Below, piece by piece: positions 7,977-16,774 of a DNA stretch of 64,000 nt. The translations under genes were made by a program, and so were the position numbers. Position 1 is the first letter of the stretch, and the number at the start of each line of letters is the position of its first letter. This DNA is from Polyangiaceae bacterium (lineage in GTDB: Bacteria > Myxococcota_A > Polyangia > Polyangiales > Polyangiaceae), in the NCBI GenBank assembly GCA_013214025.1, contig JABSRN010000010.1, positions 1 through 64,000 on the forward strand, written 5' to 3'. The notes under the pieces are model-generated. The model searched no databases. It was not told where the DNA came from and worked only from the letters and a program-made list of their open reading frames with translations.

Positions 7977-9866
7977 GTGGCCCGATTTATCGACGAACTG
8001 AAACGAACTCACGATTGTAACGCCGTACGGGTCGATGACATCGATAACGAGGTCGTGCTCTTCGGATGGGTGGCCCGCCGCCGGGACCACGGCTCGCTCA
8101 TCTTCGTCGACCTGCGAGATCGCGAAGGTTGCACGCAAATCGTTTTTGATCCCGAGGTGAACAAAGAGGCCCATGCCCAAGCCGAGGCCTTACGCCCCGA
8201 GTGGGTCATCGGCATCCGGGGCAAAGTGCGGAGCCGCGGCGAGCAGTTCAGCAAGAAGCACGACAAGATGGTGAGCGCCGCCAACCCCAATATGGATACC
8301 GGGGAAGTGGAAATCGCCATCGAAGAAATTACCGTCTTCAACCAGGCCAAGACTCCAGCCTTCGAAATCGAAGACAAGATCGACACCAAAGAAGACGTGC
8401 GGCTACAGTACCGCTTTCTCGATCTACGGCGCAAACCGCTACAGGACGCGCTCAAGACTCGGCACAAACTCAACCACGCGACGCGCAACTACTTGACCGA
8501 TCAGGGTTGCCTCGAAATCGAGACCCCATTTCTTGTGAAATACACCCCCGGTGGCGCCCGAAACTTTTTGGTGCCATCCCGCTCGGGTGCTGGAAAGTTC
8601 TACGCCCTCGCCGAGAGCCCGCAGCTCTTCAAGCAATTATTCATGGTGGCGGGCTACGAACGTTATTTTCAGATCGTTCGTTGTTTCCGCGACGAAGACC
8701 TACGTGTCGATCGTCAGCCAGAATTCACCCAAATCGACATCGAGCTGAGCTTCGTCAATCAGGACGACATCTTCACGCTGGTCGAAGGGTTGATCTTCAA
8801 AATCTGGAAAGCAGCGCTCGATATCGATCTCACAGAGCTGTTTCCGGACGGCAAATTCCCGCGCATGAAGTTCGACGACTCCATGCGCGACTACGGCAAC
8901 GACAAGCCCGACACCCGCTTCGAAATGAAGCACTTCGACATCACGGAAATGGTCACGGAGCACGATGGCGGCGGCATTCCGTTCTTCGCTCCCATCGCCG
9001 AGAAGTTCAAGAGCGGCGCCTACCGCAAGGATCTCCCGGAAGAGATCGTCAAGGCCATGGTGATTCCGGCAAGCGCAGGGTTCTCCCGAGCGGATGGCAA
9101 CAACCTTGAAAAGTACGCCAAGGGCATGGGCGCCGGCGGACTCGCACGAGCCAAACTAGCTCCCGACGGCAGCTGGGTTCAATCGCCCCTGTCCAAGAGC
9201 GTAACGGACAAATTCCGCACAGCCTTGAACGAGCACCTCGGCGCAAAAGAGGGCGACATCATCATATTCCAGTTCGGCAAGACCTCGATGGTGCACACCG
9301 TGATGGCGAACCTCCGAGTCCACGTGGCCAAAAAGATGGGGCTCATTCCCGAGACCGGTCACGACAACAAGTGGAACTTTCTCTGGGTCGTCGAACCTCC
9401 GCTCTTCGAATACGACGACGACCACAAGACCTGGGCAGCGGCGCACCACGCCTTCACGCGTCCCCACGACGAGAGCCTCAAGCTGTTGGAAAAAGATCCC
9501 GGCAAAGTGCTCTGTTATCGCTACGACATCGTGCTGAACGGTTTCGAAATCGGCGGCGGCTCGATTCGCCTTCACAACCGCGACGTACAGAAGCGGGTCT
9601 TCCAGACTCTCGGTATCGGCGAAGAAGAGGCCCAAGAGAAGTTCGGCTTCCTGTTAAGCGGTTTGGAGCACGGTGCGCCCCCCCATGGCGGCATCGCCCT
9701 CGGCATGGATCGCATCGCCATGCTGCTGGCCGGCTCTGACAGCATCCGCGACGTCATCGCCTTCCCAAAAACCCAAAAGGGTACTGATCTGATGACCAAC
9801 GCTCCCGGAACCGTAAGTCCGGAGCAATTGGCTGAACTGAATATCAGAAGTATCCAGGAATCCTAG
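7977..9866 (+). CDS. aspS: Aspartyl-tRNA synthetase
   Basis: Charges tRNA-Asp with aspartate in the cytoplasm. At 629 residues it has the bacterial AspRS layout: N-terminal anticodon-binding OB-fold (FGWVARRRDHGSLIFVDLRD), class II catalytic core with motif 2 (FQIVRCFRDEDLRVDRQPEF), the bacterial GAD insertion in the middle, and motif 3 (HGGIALGMDRIAMLLAG followed by SDSIRDVIAFPK). The open frame extends upstream to 7896, but the GTG at 7977 is chosen because AGGA at 7965-7968 lies 8 bases before it and the product then begins ARFIDELKRTHDCN like the family. Whether it is discriminating or also charges tRNA-Asn cannot be told from the sequence here. Confidence 0.95.
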   Translation: MARFIDELKRTHDCNAVRVDDIDNEVVLFGWVARRRDHGSLIFVDLRDREGCTQIVFDPEVNKEAHAQAEALRPEWVIGIRGKVRSRGEQFSKKHDKMVSAANPNMDTGEVEIAIEEITVFNQAKTPAFEIEDKIDTKEDVRLQYRFLDLRRKPLQDALKTRHKLNHATRNYLTDQGCLEIETPFLVKYTPGGARNFLVPSRSGAGKFYALAESPQLFKQLFMVAGYERYFQIVRCFRDEDLRVDRQPEFTQIDIELSFVNQDDIFTLVEGLIFKIWKAALDIDLTELFPDGKFPRMKFDDSMRDYGNDKPDTRFEMKHFDITEMVTEHDGGGIPFFAPIAEKFKSGAYRKDLPEEIVKAMVIPASAGFSRADGNNLEKYAKGMGAGGLARAKLAPDGSWVQSPLSKSVTDKFRTALNEHLGAKEGDIIIFQFGKTSMVHTVMANLRVHVAKKMGLIPETGHDNKWNFLWVVEPPLFEYDDDHKTWAAAHHAFTRPHDESLKLLEKDPGKVLCYRYDIVLNGFEIGGGSIRLHNRDVQKRVFQTLGIGEEEAQEKFGFLLSGLEHGAPPHGGIALGMDRIAMLLAGSDSIRDVIAFPKTQKGTDLMTNAPGTVSPEQLAELNIRSIQES

Positions 9867-10007
9867 GCTCACCTCACCTGGAGCGGCCCAGCCGCCGAGC
9901 AGCCAATATCGGTCGGCCGCGGAAAATTCTCCTGTTTCGGTTCGAGCTGCTGTCATGCGTCATCTTTTGGGGCGGCTCCGCAGTACCCAGCGTCCCGAGG
10001 TCTCGCT

Positions 10008-11411
10008 ATGTTCCCGGCAAGCATGCGCGAGCACATCCTCGTTGTGGACGACAGTCCGACCATCCGCCGTGTGGTGTGCTCCATCCTCGAAGACGCCGAG
10101 TTCGAATGCTCCCAGGCTGCCGACGGCGAACAAGCGCTCGCTAAACTGCGTAACGGCACGCGAGCCGATCTCGTGTTGGTCGATTTCGTAATGCCCGTCA
10201 TGAACGGTTTCCAATTCTGCCGAGAGCTGCGCGAAGACGAAAGCCTCGCCGAGCTCCCCGTGGTGTTGATGAGCGCCATGGGCGAGAAGATGCGCGGCCA
10301 ATTTGCGGACAACACGGGCGCGGTGGACGCCATCACCAAACCCTTCGACCCTCTCGCTCTGGTAGCGGTGATCGAGGGCGCGTTTGCCAAATACAAGAGG
10401 GCCAGGGAATCCTCCCATGACGAACTCGCACCGGACGAGACAACCGGTACCGGAGACGATGAAACGCTCAGCCTCGGCGATCTAGTGCTCAGCGATGATC
10501 CGGGATTGCGCCGGAGTCAAATCACCCACGCCTACTGTCACGCCCTAAGCAAAATGATAGCCCCCGCCATCGCGGAGCTATCCGGCGCGCCGTCGTCCGA
10601 CACCGGCGAAGAGGCTCGCAAGATCATCGAAGCCTCATTGACCACTCAAAAGCTTGGCGCTCTCGCTGGGCTGGTTGGCATGTTGGAGCACGGCTCGGAA
10701 GCGAACCCCGCCGCTCTGTCCGGCGAACTCGCGTTCATTTCCCTCGCCGAAGCGCTCCAGATGCTGAACCTGCAGCGTCAATCGGGAGTGCTGGAAATTC
10801 TGACCCCCGAGGTGATGGTCAGTCTGTATCTTCAGCAAGGCCGCATCGATCTGGCCCTGGGCCGCGGATTGCCCGTTAGCTATCGATTGGGTCGATACCT
10901 CGTGCAAGAGGGGGCTTTGAGCCGAGAAGATCTCGACCAGTACCTGACCAACAAAGGAAAGTCGAAACGACTGATTGGCGATGCGCTCGTCTTGCAAGGC
11001 TACATCACACCCGATCAAGTCCAAACCGCCCTTCGCCTTCAGACCAGTGAATTCTTGTACGAAGCCGTCCGTTTCAAGACCGGCAAGTTTCGTTTCATGG
11101 GCGGCGGCTCATGCCCCGAAGCCGCCATGGCCGAGCTGGCCCTCGACCCCACCTCCCTCATCATGGAGGGTTTCCGGCGCGTCGACGAATGGCACATGAT
11201 CGAAGATTCCTTCGACTTTGACGACGTACTCGCGCGGGACCCCGCAGCGGCCGAGCCCACCGCCATTACCGGGGCCGAGCTCACTGTGCTCGAACTCATC
11301 GACGGCGAGCGCACCGTGCGAAAAATCATTGATTTGCTGGATATGAACACCTTCGATGCCTGCAAGGCGCTGTACCAGTTCATCAACTCGCGCTTGGTGC
11401 GCAAACCCTAG
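10008..11411 (+). CDS. Response regulator with C-terminal DUF4388 (PATAN) domain
   Basis: Protein of 467 residues. Residues about 5-130 form a receiver domain: ILVVDDSPTIRR with the acidic pair, LVLVDFVMPVMNG with the phosphorylatable Asp, and the Lys in ITKPFDPL. After a variable linker of about 100 residues comes a DUF4388 domain (ELAFISLAEALQMLNLQRQ, then SGVLEI and IDLALG), and the last 45 residues form a winged-helix-like segment (VLELIDGERTVRKIIDLLDM). This architecture is frequent in Myxococcota and other delta-lineages and is thought to transmit phosphorylation through protein contacts; it has no recognised DNA-binding domain. No histidine kinase is adjacent. GAGG at 9997-10000 supports the ATG at 10008. 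Confidence 0.85.
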   Translation: MFPASMREHILVVDDSPTIRRVVCSILEDAEFECSQAADGEQALAKLRNGTRADLVLVDFVMPVMNGFQFCRELREDESLAELPVVLMSAMGEKMRGQFADNTGAVDAITKPFDPLALVAVIEGAFAKYKRARESSHDELAPDETTGTGDDETLSLGDLVLSDDPGLRRSQITHAYCHALSKMIAPAIAELSGAPSSDTGEEARKIIEASLTTQKLGALAGLVGMLEHGSEANPAALSGELAFISLAEALQMLNLQRQSGVLEILTPEVMVSLYLQQGRIDLALGRGLPVSYRLGRYLVQEGALSREDLDQYLTNKGKSKRLIGDALVLQGYITPDQVQTALRLQTSEFLYEAVRFKTGKFRFMGGGSCPEAAMAELALDPTSLIMEGFRRVDEWHMIEDSFDFDDVLARDPAAAEPTAITGAELTVLELIDGERTVRKIIDLLDMNTFDACKALYQFINSRLVRKP

Positions 11412-11462
11412 CTCCACGGCATTGCCAGCCATCGGGGCGTCACGACCCGGCTCCCCCTTATC

Positions 11463-11957
11463 ATGCCGACGCCACTCCCAGCTCCAGCGCTCCTCCGCCG
11501 GCTCGACAACGGCCCGGTCTCCGCCGATTTGTCGGCTGGGCTGCGAGCCCTCGCCAAGGACTGTGGGCTCAAGCTGGATCCAGACGCCGAGCTGGCCAAG
11601 TCTTGGTGCCTTTTTTGGGTCGCTGAACTCGCCCCCTCACTCCCGCTAGCCGGCTTTTGTCTGGCCTGGGCTGTGGCGGACGAAATTGAACTGATCAGTA
11701 TCGGAACACCACCCCAAGCCCGACGGCAGGGAATCGCCCGGAGGCTGATGGAAACGCTGATCGCCGAGGGCAAACGGAGCGGGGCCCGGGCGATATTCCT
11801 CGAGGTCAGAAGCAGGAACACAGCGGCCCTCAAGCTGTATCGCGCTTTCGGCTTCACTGCGCTAGAAGAGCGGCGCGCCTACTATCCGGATGGCGAGGAT
11901 GCGACGCTGATGTCGCTGAATCTGCCACCTGCCACCGCGTCGCCCCTCCAACCATGA
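11463..11957 (+). CDS. rimI: RimI-type ribosomal protein alanine N-acetyltransferase
   Basis: GNAT acetyltransferase of 164 residues. The acetyl-CoA loop QARRQGIARRLMETLI and the RimI-type block FLEVRSRNTAALKLYRAFGF followed by RRAYYPDGEDATLMSL are plain. RimI acetylates the N-terminal alanine of ribosomal protein S18 in E. coli; relatives can have broader targets. The stop overlaps the start of pyrK by 4 bases (ATGA), so the two are translationally coupled. No Shine-Dalgarno is seen before the ATG. Confidence 0.85.
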   Translation: MPTPLPAPALLRRLDNGPVSADLSAGLRALAKDCGLKLDPDAELAKSWCLFWVAELAPSLPLAGFCLAWAVADEIELISIGTPPQARRQGIARRLMETLIAEGKRSGARAIFLEVRSRNTAALKLYRAFGFTALEERRAYYPDGEDATLMSLNLPPATASPLQP

Positions 11958-12724
11958 AAAAACTCATCACCGCGCCCCTGCTCGACCGCGAAGAAATCGG
12001 CGCCGGCTACCACGTACTCACATTCGACGCTCCAGACTCCCCGGCAGCGGCGCCCGGTCAATTCTTGATGATGCGCGCCACCAGCTGGGGCGATGCGCCG
12101 TTGCTCCCACGCCCCATGAGTTACCTCAGCGGCGGAGACAAACCCCAGGTGCTGATCAAGGTCATCGGCGAAGGCACCGCACGTATGGCCACCGCCCAAC
12201 CGGGAGAAGAGTACAGCTTGCTGGGACCCCTCGGAAAAACCTGGCCCGAAAGCACACTGGGGAAGACCCCCATCTTGGTCGCTGGCGGGGTGGGAGTCGC
12301 TCCCCTGGTATTTCTAGCCCGACGTTTTCAAGCCCAGGGCGTCCAGCCCGTGGTGCTCTACGGCGGACGCACCGACCAAGATCTGCCGCTGAGCGATCTG
12401 CTCGACAGCATCGCCGATCTACACGTGACCACCGAAGACGGATCCCGCGGCGACAAGGGACGAGTGACGGGGCCATTGATGAGCATGCTGAACGACAGCG
12501 TCGAAATCTTTACCTGTGGGCCCGACCGCATGATGGCCGCCGTCGCCACCATCGCTCAAGAGCGCCAGGTCCCGTGTCAGGCATCCCTGGAAGCGCCGAT
12601 GGCGTGCGGCTTCGGCGTCTGCCTGGGTTGCCCGGTGATGAAAACCTCAGGCGAGTACCTCTACACATGCGTGGACGGCCCCTGTGTAAACGCGGCAGAC
12701 ATCGACTGGAACGCCGACCAATGA
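11954..12724 (+). CDS. pyrK: Dihydroorotate dehydrogenase B, electron-transfer subunit
   Basis: Flavin/iron-sulfur subunit of the class 1B dihydroorotate dehydrogenase, passing electrons from PyrD to NAD in pyrimidine synthesis. Residues 1-100 form the FAD-binding barrel (LPRPMSYLSG), the middle is the NAD-binding fold (LVAGGVGVAPLVFLARRF, then LYGG and FTCGPDRMM), and the C-terminus holds the 2Fe-2S motif C-x4-C-x2-C-x12-C (CGFGVCLGC, then YTC). All four cysteines are present. Overlaps rimI upstream and pyrD downstream by 4 bases each, matching the known need for a PyrK/PyrD complex. Confidence 0.93.
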   Translation: MKKLITAPLLDREEIGAGYHVLTFDAPDSPAAAPGQFLMMRATSWGDAPLLPRPMSYLSGGDKPQVLIKVIGEGTARMATAQPGEEYSLLGPLGKTWPESTLGKTPILVAGGVGVAPLVFLARRFQAQGVQPVVLYGGRTDQDLPLSDLLDSIADLHVTTEDGSRGDKGRVTGPLMSMLNDSVEIFTCGPDRMMAAVATIAQERQVPCQASLEAPMACGFGVCLGCPVMKTSGEYLYTCVDGPCVNAADIDWNADQ

Positions 12725-13635
12725 AACAGAGCATCACGATCGGCTCAGCCGAGCTGTCCAACCCCGTTCTCACAGCATCAGGTACCTTCGGTTACGGCCT
12801 GGAATTTCAGGAGTTTTTTGACGTCGGCCGTCTTGGCGCCATTTGCACCAAGGGCCTCAGTCTCGAACCTCGCTTGGGCAACCGGCCCACGCGAATCGCG
12901 GAAACTCCCGCGGGCATGTTGAACGCCATTGGGCTCGCCAACGTAGGCGTAGAAGCATTCTGCACCGAGAAACTACCGAAGCTCCAGGATCAGGGCGTCA
13001 CTGTCGTTGCGAACATTTTCGCCAGCACCACCAAAGACTTTGTGGCGATCGCCGAGCGTCTCGCTCGTGAATCCGGCGTGCTCGCCCTTGAGCTCAACGT
13101 TTCCTGCCCCAACGTGTCCGAGGGCGGCATTGAGTTTGGCAAAAACCCTAACATGTGCGCCGAGCTAACCGCAGCCACCAAGGCTGCTACGGACACACCC
13201 ATCTGGGTCAAAATGAGCCCCGAGGCCCCCAGTATCATCGCGGTAGCCCAGGCCTGCGAGGATGCGGGAGCCGAAGCCATCACTGCGATCAACACCATCC
13301 GCGGCATGCGCATCGACATCGCCAAGCGCCAACCGGTATTGGCAAGAGGCATGGGCGGATTCAGCGGCCCCAGCCTCAAGCCCGTGGCCCTCCGCATCGT
13401 GTACGAATTGGCCGCTAGCATCGGCATCCCGATCATCGCGATAGGAGGCATCTCGACCACCGAAGACGCCCTCGAGTTCCTGTTCGCTGGCGCCAGCGCC
13501 ATTCAGGTCGGCACCGCCAGCTTTATCGACCCCTTGGCGGCACACCACGTCAGGGTGGGGATCGAAAACTATTGCGAAGCCCACCAGCTGAACGCATCCG
13601 ATCTGATTGGCCTCGCGCAAGCTGCCAAGAAGTGA
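12721..13635 (+). CDS. pyrD: Dihydroorotate dehydrogenase B, catalytic subunit
   Basis: FMN-containing enzyme of 304 residues oxidising dihydroorotate to orotate in the cytoplasm. The FMN barrel is recognisable from NPVLTASGTFGYG, KGLSLEPRLGN with its conserved Lys, ELNVSCPNV with the catalytic Cys of the class 1 family, and the C-terminal phosphate-binding IIAIGGISTTEDA and ASAIQVGTA. The ATG at 12721 overlaps the pyrK stop by 4 bases and gives the family's normal N-terminus; the longer open frame upstream is only pyrK read in another frame. With PyrK next to it this is the NAD-linked class 1B form, not the quinone-linked class 2 enzyme usual in gammaproteobacteria. Confidence 0.95.
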   Translation: MKQSITIGSAELSNPVLTASGTFGYGLEFQEFFDVGRLGAICTKGLSLEPRLGNRPTRIAETPAGMLNAIGLANVGVEAFCTEKLPKLQDQGVTVVANIFASTTKDFVAIAERLARESGVLALELNVSCPNVSEGGIEFGKNPNMCAELTAATKAATDTPIWVKMSPEAPSIIAVAQACEDAGAEAITAINTIRGMRIDIAKRQPVLARGMGGFSGPSLKPVALRIVYELAASIGIPIIAIGGISTTEDALEFLFAGASAIQVGTASFIDPLAAHHVRVGIENYCEAHQLNASDLIGLAQAAKK

Positions 13636-14981
13636 GAGCATCGGCAGTCGTGGTGACACGATTGCATAGAATCCGTTCCCTCGCGCTGAGCTGCGCGATC
13701 GGCGGCGCGTTCTCTCTGGGCTGCGACGACCAGGCACCAGTCGCCAAGACCGCCCACAGCGGCATCGCGAGTCCGAACGCCAGCGGCGTGCCCGCCCCCC
13801 TCGAACCTGCGGACAAGCTCCTCGAACTACCGGCGACCCGCGCCGCTACCTCCGTCGAACCAGGCGTGCCTGCCCACTCCGCCGCTCGCATGCTACGGCC
13901 CGTGCCAGAGCTTCCCCCCCCCGAGGCTTTCCGGTCCCGAACCGCCTTGCCCCCGGACACGCTAACCCCTACCGAGGCCATCGGCGCCCGGCTACGCGCA
14001 GAATTTATCTGGCAGTCCCTACCCGATGGGGGCGCTCAGGCAGCGACCAACCAAGAGGCGGCGAAAGCCGCCCGAGCGTCCCTCGCCCTGGACGTCGAGA
14101 TCGATATCGTCGCAGACAAGCGTCTGCGCCTGGCACTCAAGTCTCCCGCGTTCCCTCTGCCTATGAACACCGAATTCCGCGCACGGGCGAACCGATATGG
14201 GCACGTTTTAGTGTGGCCGAAGGGCAACAAGTATCGAGTGCTGTTGCCCGGCGCCGCTCGCACGCTCTTCCTCGAACAACGCCCGGACGTCACCCCGCTC
14301 GCTCCGACAACGGCACTCTCACTGCCGGAGGGCGATCATTCCGGTCGCCCCCTGCACCGCGTCCGACTGGAGAGCCACAATGGGACGATGGAGATGGGCA
14401 GCGCGATGCTGGAGGGCGCTAGCGGTCAACTGTTGTGTCGCTTCCTACTGGAACTGCTCACCTTGTCCCCGACGTCGGATCACTGCCAACACGCCGCCGT
14501 GCCGTTGAACGCGAGATACAGTTGGAATGACGGAGGCCGCCTCGAATTTCGAGTGACCCACGTCTCAGTCCAACAGGAAATCGGCTTGGCGGCAGCGCTG
14601 GTGCCGCCCGAGCTAGCCACTTTTAGAGGGGACGGCTTGCCGCTCGCCGCCAACGGGGTGCTGCTCCCCCGCGGAATGCTCGCCGGCCTCCGCGACGAAG
14701 CGCAGCCCCGCAAAACACCGCTGCCCGCCGGCAGTCCGAAACGAGGTTTGATCGCTCAGAACGACACAGACCGGCTGATGTATCTGTTCCTCGACGGGGT
14801 TCCAGTGAGTTGGGTGCGCCCACACTCCAAACAAACCATCCTGGGACCCAAAGCGGGGATCTACAACGTCGCCTGGCGCGACTTCACGGGGAACGTAATC
14901 ACCACGCCTCGCTCCGAACAGCTCCCGGCACTTGTGCCCACCGAAGCCATTCCGGACCCGGAAGATGCCGGCGCGCCCTAG
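13632..14981 (+). CDS. Proline-rich lipoprotein of unknown function
   Basis: About 449 residues. A hydrophobic segment ends in a lipobox (FSLGC), so a lipidated envelope protein. A Pro/Ala-rich linker of about 80 residues follows, then a region rich in short beta-strand-like segments, and a C-terminal portion (LMYLFLDGVPVSWVRPHSKQ then GPKAGIYNVAWRDFTGNVI) that resembles a small beta-sandwich found in several Myxococcota secreted proteins. No family name can be given. The GTG at 13632 overlaps the pyrD stop (GTGA); GTG codons at 13650 and 13653 are alternatives. Its coupling to pyrimidine genes has no obvious functional reason. Confidence 0.6.
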   Translation: MRASAVVVTRLHRIRSLALSCAIGGAFSLGCDDQAPVAKTAHSGIASPNASGVPAPLEPADKLLELPATRAATSVEPGVPAHSAARMLRPVPELPPPEAFRSRTALPPDTLTPTEAIGARLRAEFIWQSLPDGGAQAATNQEAAKAARASLALDVEIDIVADKRLRLALKSPAFPLPMNTEFRARANRYGHVLVWPKGNKYRVLLPGAARTLFLEQRPDVTPLAPTTALSLPEGDHSGRPLHRVRLESHNGTMEMGSAMLEGASGQLLCRFLLELLTLSPTSDHCQHAAVPLNARYSWNDGGRLEFRVTHVSVQQEIGLAAALVPPELATFRGDGLPLAANGVLLPRGMLAGLRDEAQPRKTPLPAGSPKRGLIAQNDTDRLMYLFLDGVPVSWVRPHSKQTILGPKAGIYNVAWRDFTGNVITTPRSEQLPALVPTEAIPDPEDAGAP

Positions 14982-15022
14982 GACTACCAGGTGACCGAGC
15001 ACTCACCCTCAAGCACTCACAC

Positions 15023-15655
15023 TCAGTTGCTGGGTTCGATGTAATCGTCGGCCTCGAAGGTGACCTCACCGTCTGCGCCATCCCGGTCTCGCAAGGCACC
15101 AATGGCGATTTCGATGACTTCGAAGCGGACGCTGAGGCGGTGATAGTCCGCCTCATTCACGTCCGGCAAGGCTTCGAGTCGAGCGTTGACGAACTGTTCG
15201 TCGGGCTTGTCGAGATGGAGGGCCGATGGCGGACCATCGTGCTCTTTTCCGTCATAGAGCGCGTCGTAGGCCGCGCCCAAGGGATTTACCGAGAGAAATG
15301 CCCGAGACGAGCAGACCCGCCAAAGGTGAGCATCCTCGTTGGGCACAATCCAAAACCCCTCGATGTGGCGACGCACGACCTCACCAAAATACGCCCCGAC
15401 CGACCGCAAAATCAGCGGAGCCGCCTCGTGTCGCTCGTCGAGATCCGCGCGCACAGTGGCCAAGTAGTGGTCCACCAACGGCAACGTGTCCGAGCTGAAA
15501 TCCAAATCGATACCTACCGTATCCTTAACGAAGCGCACGCATGCGGCGACCAGCTCCAGAATGGCGTACGGGACCTCGTCTGTATCGAAGACGGGGTCCG
15601 GCGTTGGAGCCGACCCGTTGGCCTCAGGTTCTGAATCGCCGTCCGAGTCCTGCAC
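15023..15655 (-). CDS. Conserved hypothetical protein
   Basis: About 210 acidic residues, cytoplasmic. After an Asp/Glu/Pro-rich start it has the segment DEVPYAILELVAACVRFVKD then GIDLDFSSDTLPLVDHYL, a central GAYFGEVVRRHIEGFW, and a C-terminal LPDVNEADYHRLSVRFEVIE. I recall similar unnamed proteins in Myxococcota, but no function is known to me. The frame stays open to 15796, yet the residues before the GTG at 15655 are hydrophobic and unlike the rest, so the shorter form is chosen; no Shine-Dalgarno decides it. Convergent with the lipoprotein gene that ends at 14981. Confidence 0.6.
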   Translation of the reverse strand: MQDSDGDSEPEANGSAPTPDPVFDTDEVPYAILELVAACVRFVKDTVGIDLDFSSDTLPLVDHYLATVRADLDERHEAAPLILRSVGAYFGEVVRRHIEGFWIVPNEDAHLWRVCSSRAFLSVNPLGAAYDALYDGKEHDGPPSALHLDKPDEQFVNARLEALPDVNEADYHRLSVRFEVIEIAIGALRDRDGADGEVTFEADDYIEPSN

Positions 15656-15951
15656 AAACGCGATGTAGTCTGCCGGTCCCAGTACGTCAAAGCCGACGAC
15701 CCAAAACCAAAAAAACCCCAAGATCCTTAGGCTCGCGATCTCGAAACCGAGCAACCACGGTCTGCAAACAGCGACTACCGGGCTAAATCGGACCAATCTC
15801 CCACGACCCGCGAGCCTCGGTAGCCACTGTGTTGCCAGCTGACATCGGTCGCCCCCACCGCCCAGAACGCCGGCAGCGTCGGCCTCAATATCAGAATCCT
15901 GCTCCCACGAGCCCCGACGTCAGTAACTCGTGTTACGCTGCAAAATCGACC

Positions 15952-16689
15952 ATGAAATTCGGGATCCTCAGCGACATTCACGCGAACTACGAAGCCCTCA
16001 GCGCTACGTTGGAAGCCTACAAAAGCGAGAACATCGACCGCTTTTATTGCTTGGGCGACACGGTGGGCTACGGAGGCTCTCCTAACGAATGCACGGAGAT
16101 CATCCGTGATCTGGTTGAGGCCACCATCCTCGGTAACCACGACGCCGCCGTCGCGGGCCGCATGGACTACTCGTACTACTACGAGGCCGCACGCAACGCC
16201 CTCGACACCCACGCCAACCTGCTCACCGAAGACAGCATGGAGTGGTTGAAGAACCTGCCCTACTCGATCGAACTCAACGAGTTCGGCTTGCACCTCTGCC
16301 ACGGCTCGCCCGTGCGTCTTGAGGAATTCGAGTACATCTTCGCCCCCGAACAAGCCCGGGAGTGCCTGCCCATCTACGACCGGCTCGGCCACATCACGCT
16401 GATCGGCCACTCGCATTTGTGCAAAGTCTTCGCTCTGACTCCCACCACGGTGGAAGAGCTACCCCCGGTCGACTTCGTCTTGGAACCGGATCGGAAATAC
16501 ATCGTGAGCGTAGGCTCTGTGGGTCAACCTCGGGACTACGACAACCGCGCCAGTTTCACAGTGTTTGACACCGACAAGAAGCGCTTCGAATTCAAGCGCG
16601 TCGAATACGATATCGAAACCGCCGCGGACAAAGTGCTCAAAGCCAAGCTCGAAAGAAATTTCGCGCACCGACTCTTCATCGGCGTCTAA
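15952..16689 (+). CDS. Metallophosphoesterase of the YfcE/calcineurin-like family
   Basis: Cytoplasmic phosphoesterase of 245 residues. All metal-binding motifs of the calcineurin-like fold are present in order: GILSDIHANYEAL, CLGDTVGYG, ILGNHDAAV, LCHGSP and LIGHSHLCK. Proteins with this exact layout act on small phosphodiesters or phosphoproteins; the substrate is not evident here. The ATG at 15952 gives the family N-terminus (MKFGILSDIH), so the open frame back to 15829 is not coding. It stands alone and is convergent with cysS. Confidence 0.85.
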   Translation: MKFGILSDIHANYEALSATLEAYKSENIDRFYCLGDTVGYGGSPNECTEIIRDLVEATILGNHDAAVAGRMDYSYYYEAARNALDTHANLLTEDSMEWLKNLPYSIELNEFGLHLCHGSPVRLEEFEYIFAPEQARECLPIYDRLGHITLIGHSHLCKVFALTPTTVEELPPVDFVLEPDRKYIVSVGSVGQPRDYDNRASFTVFDTDKKRFEFKRVEYDIETAADKVLKAKLERNFAHRLFIGV

Positions 16690-16774
16690 TAGCCGCGATG
16701 GCTCCTCGCACGGTGGCTCGCCCGCAGCCGATAGCAACGTCGCGCGTAGTAGCCACGTCCCGCCTAATCGCGCT

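Noticed and set aside
8201-9109. Second plus-strand frame within aspS
   Set aside because: Arg/His-rich product with no motif, fully inside the aminoacyl-tRNA synthetase gene.
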